A DNA stretch of 64,000 nt from assembly GCF_003569045.1 (NCBI RefSeq), contig NZ_BFCB01000002.1, positions 372,001 through 436,000 on the forward strand, read 5' to 3'. Below the pieces are notes generated by a model. That model was given only the letters and a program-made list of their open reading frames with translations. It ran no database searches and was not told where the DNA came from. Of this stretch, positions 61,959 through 64,000 are shown one piece after another (position 1 is the first letter of the stretch; each line of letters starts with the position of its first letter). The translations under genes and the position numbers were made by a program. Source of the stretch: Aggregatilinea lenta (GTDB lineage Bacteria; Chloroflexota; Anaerolineae; Aggregatilineales; Aggregatilineaceae).

Positions 61959-63344
61959 TCACCCTGACCTGATCGCCATCCTGATCCGCCACGCGCCGAG
62001 CGCGATGCCCGCCGCACACAGCAGCGGCACGCCCACGCTCCACGTCGGCGGCAGGCCCAGGTCGCCCAGGTGGAACAGCGCGAGCGGTTCCGTCTGTCCC
62101 GCTGCCAGCTCGTCCGCTGCCCAGACCAGAGGCGCATCGCCGGGTGCGACCCACGCATGGTTGGAGTTCACGCCAGCGGCTTCTCCCACCGCATAATACA
62201 GTGTCACGTCCACCCGCGTGCTGACGATCTGCGCCGCGATGCCGAGCGCGACCAGCGCTGCCGCCGCGATCCGCCAGCCTCGCGCGGCGGGCAGCATCCC
62301 CAGCGGCAGCAGACCGAGCGGGATCAGCGGCACCAGGAAGCGCGGCCCCCAACACCAGCCGCCGCCCCAAGCCCACCACGATCCATAAAATGCCAGCGCC
62401 ACGATCCAGGCGGCGGCCAGGAACCCGCCGAGCGCGGGCTGCGCGCGCCGGAAGCGCGGCCAGAGGATCGCGGCCAGGATCAGCGGCGGCGCGTAGAGGA
62501 AGACACTTTTGCCGGGGCTGAACAGCAGACCGGCGATGCCTTCCCAGGGCGGCGTGGTGAAGCCCTCGCCGGGGTAACCGAAGCGGAATGGATCGCCGAA
62601 GCGCAGCGCGTTGTGAGCCAGCAGCCCCAGCGCGAACGGCAGCACGCCGATCCCCAGCGCGGCGAGCCGCCGGATCGCGGCGCGTATATCGGGTACAGCG
62701 CGCGCGGAGAGAACCAGGATCGCCAGCGGCAGTGCGTAGGTGGCAAATGCGGCGCGCACCAGCATGCCGACGCCAAACACTGCACCGACCGCGATCCAGT
62801 CCCGCACGCGCGGATCGCCGCGCCGGGCCGCGTGCACGGCCAGCGCCACCGCCCCGGCCAGCGCGCAGGCCAGGATCGCCTCCGGGAACAGGGTGCGCGC
62901 ATAGGGCCACAGCGGAGACGCGATCCCGGCGATCAGCGCGATTCCTATACCGCGACGCGCGCCGAACAGGTCCCCTGCCAGCACGCCCGTGATCGCTGCC
63001 GCACCCGCCGCCGCCAGCACGGGAGCCAGCAGCACGACCAGCGCCGCCAGCGCGGTCCGGTGCGCGTGGTTGATGTCCGCCAGCGCATCGCCCAGCGCAA
63101 AAAACGGCGCGGCGATCAGCGGCAGGCCGGGATCGTACTTGCCATACCAGCGCCCGTTTTGCCCGGCGACGATCTGCGGCAGGGCCGGGTCCGGCTGGAC
63201 GGCGAGCGTGCCGCGCCGCACGAGGGATTCCGTCGTGTGGAACATCACGTCGCCGTCACTGGTGTAAAAGCTGCCGCCCAGGAACAGCGCGTAGAAACAG
63301 GCCAGCAGCAGCAAGAGCGCGCCCCCCGGCGTTCGACGTCCCAT
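61959..63344 (-). CDS. GT39/PMT-like integral membrane glycosyltransferase
   Basis: The 461-residue protein has about 11-12 TM segments. The N-terminal luminal loop (FYTSDGDVMFHTTESL and KYDPGLPLIAAPFF) carries acidic residues typical of GT-C enzymes such as ArnT and PMT, which use lipid-linked sugars. A later HNALRFGDPFRFGYPGEG loop is also conserved in the group. No soluble catalytic domain is present. It begins 6 bases after the partial glycoside-hydrolase-like gene, so the two are likely one operon. Confidence 0.86.
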   Translation of the reverse strand: MGRRTPGGALLLLLACFYALFLGGSFYTSDGDVMFHTTESLVRRGTLAVQPDPALPQIVAGQNGRWYGKYDPGLPLIAAPFFALGDALADINHAHRTALAALVVLLAPVLAAAGAAAITGVLAGDLFGARRGIGIALIAGIASPLWPYARTLFPEAILACALAGAVALAVHAARRGDPRVRDWIAVGAVFGVGMLVRAAFATYALPLAILVLSARAVPDIRAAIRRLAALGIGVLPFALGLLAHNALRFGDPFRFGYPGEGFTTPPWEGIAGLLFSPGKSVFLYAPPLILAAILWPRFRRAQPALGGFLAAAWIVALAFYGSWWAWGGGWCWGPRFLVPLIPLGLLPLGMLPAARGWRIAAAALVALGIAAQIVSTRVDVTLYYAVGEAAGVNSNHAWVAPGDAPLVWAADELAAGQTEPLALFHLGDLGLPPTWSVGVPLLCAAGIALGAWRIRMAIRSG

Positions 63345-63350
63345 GCGCGC

Positions 63351-64000
63351 CTACTTCAGCCGCCGGTATGCGCCGTCCACCCGCAGGTATACGACACGGT
63401 AAAAGTCGGTGACGTCCAGGCGCAGCAGACGCGGCGATCCGGCCACGGTCAGGAAGCCGTGCGCATCGCGCGCGGCGGCGGACGCGCTGACCGTGAACGC
63501 GGCGGGCCAGCTAAACGGCTCCGAGACCAGTGACTGATCTTCGCCAGTGGACAGGTCGAGCAGCGCGGCGGACTCGCCTACTTCCGGCGACGTGACGACC
63601 AGATCGACCGGCGTCTCGCCCATCGCCCAGAACACGATCAGGCGCGGTTCCGGCGCGCCGAACGTGACCACTTCCGCCGCACGGTTCGCGAAGTGCGTCG
63701 CCGCGCCTGCGTCCGCGAACAGATCAATCGCCGCCCGATACGCGGCGTAAGCCGGGCGCGCGGAGCCGTCGTCGCGCAGCAGGCCCCACGGCGCGCCCCC
63801 AGAAGCATCGGCCAACTGCTGGACGGCCAGCCGCTCGACGTTCAAGCCGACCGCCAGCGCCGCCGCCTGCACCACGAAGTCGGCCTGCATCTGCGGTGTG
63901 ATGCCGAGCGTGGGCTGCGGATCGTCGTCCCGGTCAAGCGTGGCCGCCGCCCCGGCCTCCAGCCAGATCGGGATGCTCACCAGCCCCGCCCCATCCAGCA
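63351..64000 (-). CDS. C-terminal part of a secreted or cytosolic glycoside-hydrolase-like protein (5' truncated)
   Basis: The frame is open to the window edge, so the start is missing. The visible part ends a TIM-barrel-like domain (SIPIWLEAG with a possible catalytic Glu, GLNVERLAVQQL, APWGLLRDDGSARPAYAAYR). A beta-sandwich-like tail follows (VVTFGAPEPRLIVFWAMGE to the end). The pattern fits clan GH-A (GH5/39-like) enzymes, but the family cannot be fixed from this fragment. Confidence 0.55.
   Translation of the reverse strand, partial: LDGAGLVSIPIWLEAGAAATLDRDDDPQPTLGITPQMQADFVVQAAALAVGLNVERLAVQQLADASGGAPWGLLRDDGSARPAYAAYRAAIDLFADAGAATHFANRAAEVVTFGAPEPRLIVFWAMGETPVDLVVTSPEVGESAALLDLSTGEDQSLVSEPFSWPAAFTVSASAAARDAHGFLTVAGSPRLLRLDVTDFYRVVYLRVDGAYRRLK

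Overview
The window is a high-GC bacterial chromosome segment. It most likely comes from Chloroflexota, probably an Anaerolineae-like lineage. This is inferred from the fused NuoC/NuoD, the many secreted proteins with Thr/Pro/Ala linkers, the LysM-bearing lipoproteins, the tig-clpP-clpX cluster and the DUF1385/YqhQ and COG4586-type ABC genes. No rRNA, CRISPR array, phage or insertion sequence was seen. Two tRNA genes (His-GTG, Leu-TAG) are present. Gene density is high, with short operons on both strands separated by gaps rich in small palindromic repeats.

Layout. Positions 1-5.3 kb hold a truncated GT2 glycosyltransferase, a frameshifted secreted beta-propeller-like protein, an alpha/beta hydrolase, an unknown protein and an Mrp/ApbC Fe-S carrier. 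Positions 5.4-8.8 kb hold iscX-nuoB-nuoCD-nuoI, a connecting-module fragment of complex I headed by an IscX-like gene. Positions 9-15.5 kb hold a duplicated secreted protein, a SufR-like winged-helix regulator with a cysteine cluster, a LysM-MltG endolytic transglycosylase and an SLC13-type transporter. Positions 15.7-19.1 kb hold a four-gene minus-strand run: YdjC-family deacetylase, an acidic protein of unknown function, and two DUF4231/SLATT-like two-TM proteins. Positions 19.3-24.1 kb hold an M2-like metallopeptidase and a tight TIR / nucleoside-phosphorylase-like / nitroreductase trio.

Positions 24.3-34.4 kb hold fmt, tRNA-His, an SRPBCC protein, small membrane proteins including a YtxH protein, the bifunctional NAD(P)HX repair enzyme, a DinB protein, and an AAA+ ATPase translationally coupled to a class V aminotransferase. 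Positions 34.6-40.7 kb hold an SH3b-like secreted protein, a metallo-beta-lactamase-fold protein with substituted metal ligands, an AT-rich gap, tig-clpP-clpX and tRNA-Leu. Positions 40.9-49.3 kb hold a REC-histidine kinase, a YdeI-like protein, a secreted NTF2-like protein, an ABC-2 exporter operon, a HAD-DinB fusion, a Cys-rich small protein and efp. Positions 49.4-64 kb hold a DinG-family helicase with an exonuclease domain, a duplicated PstS-like binding protein, a methyltransferase, a secreted Fn3/discoidin-like protein, DUF1385, an MFS transporter, a GNAT enzyme, a LysM lipoprotein, a GT39-like membrane protein and the C-terminal end of a possible glycoside hydrolase.

The most interesting items are the TIR plus nucleoside-phosphorylase-like pair, the twin SLATT-like operon, the composite A-B intergenic repeat (two palindromes in fixed order, usually about 22 bp apart), the acidic/His-rich insertion in trigger factor, the apparent pseudo-enzyme of the MBL fold, and the Fe-S theme around the nuo genes. 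Functions were assigned by reading motifs only; no database search was possible.
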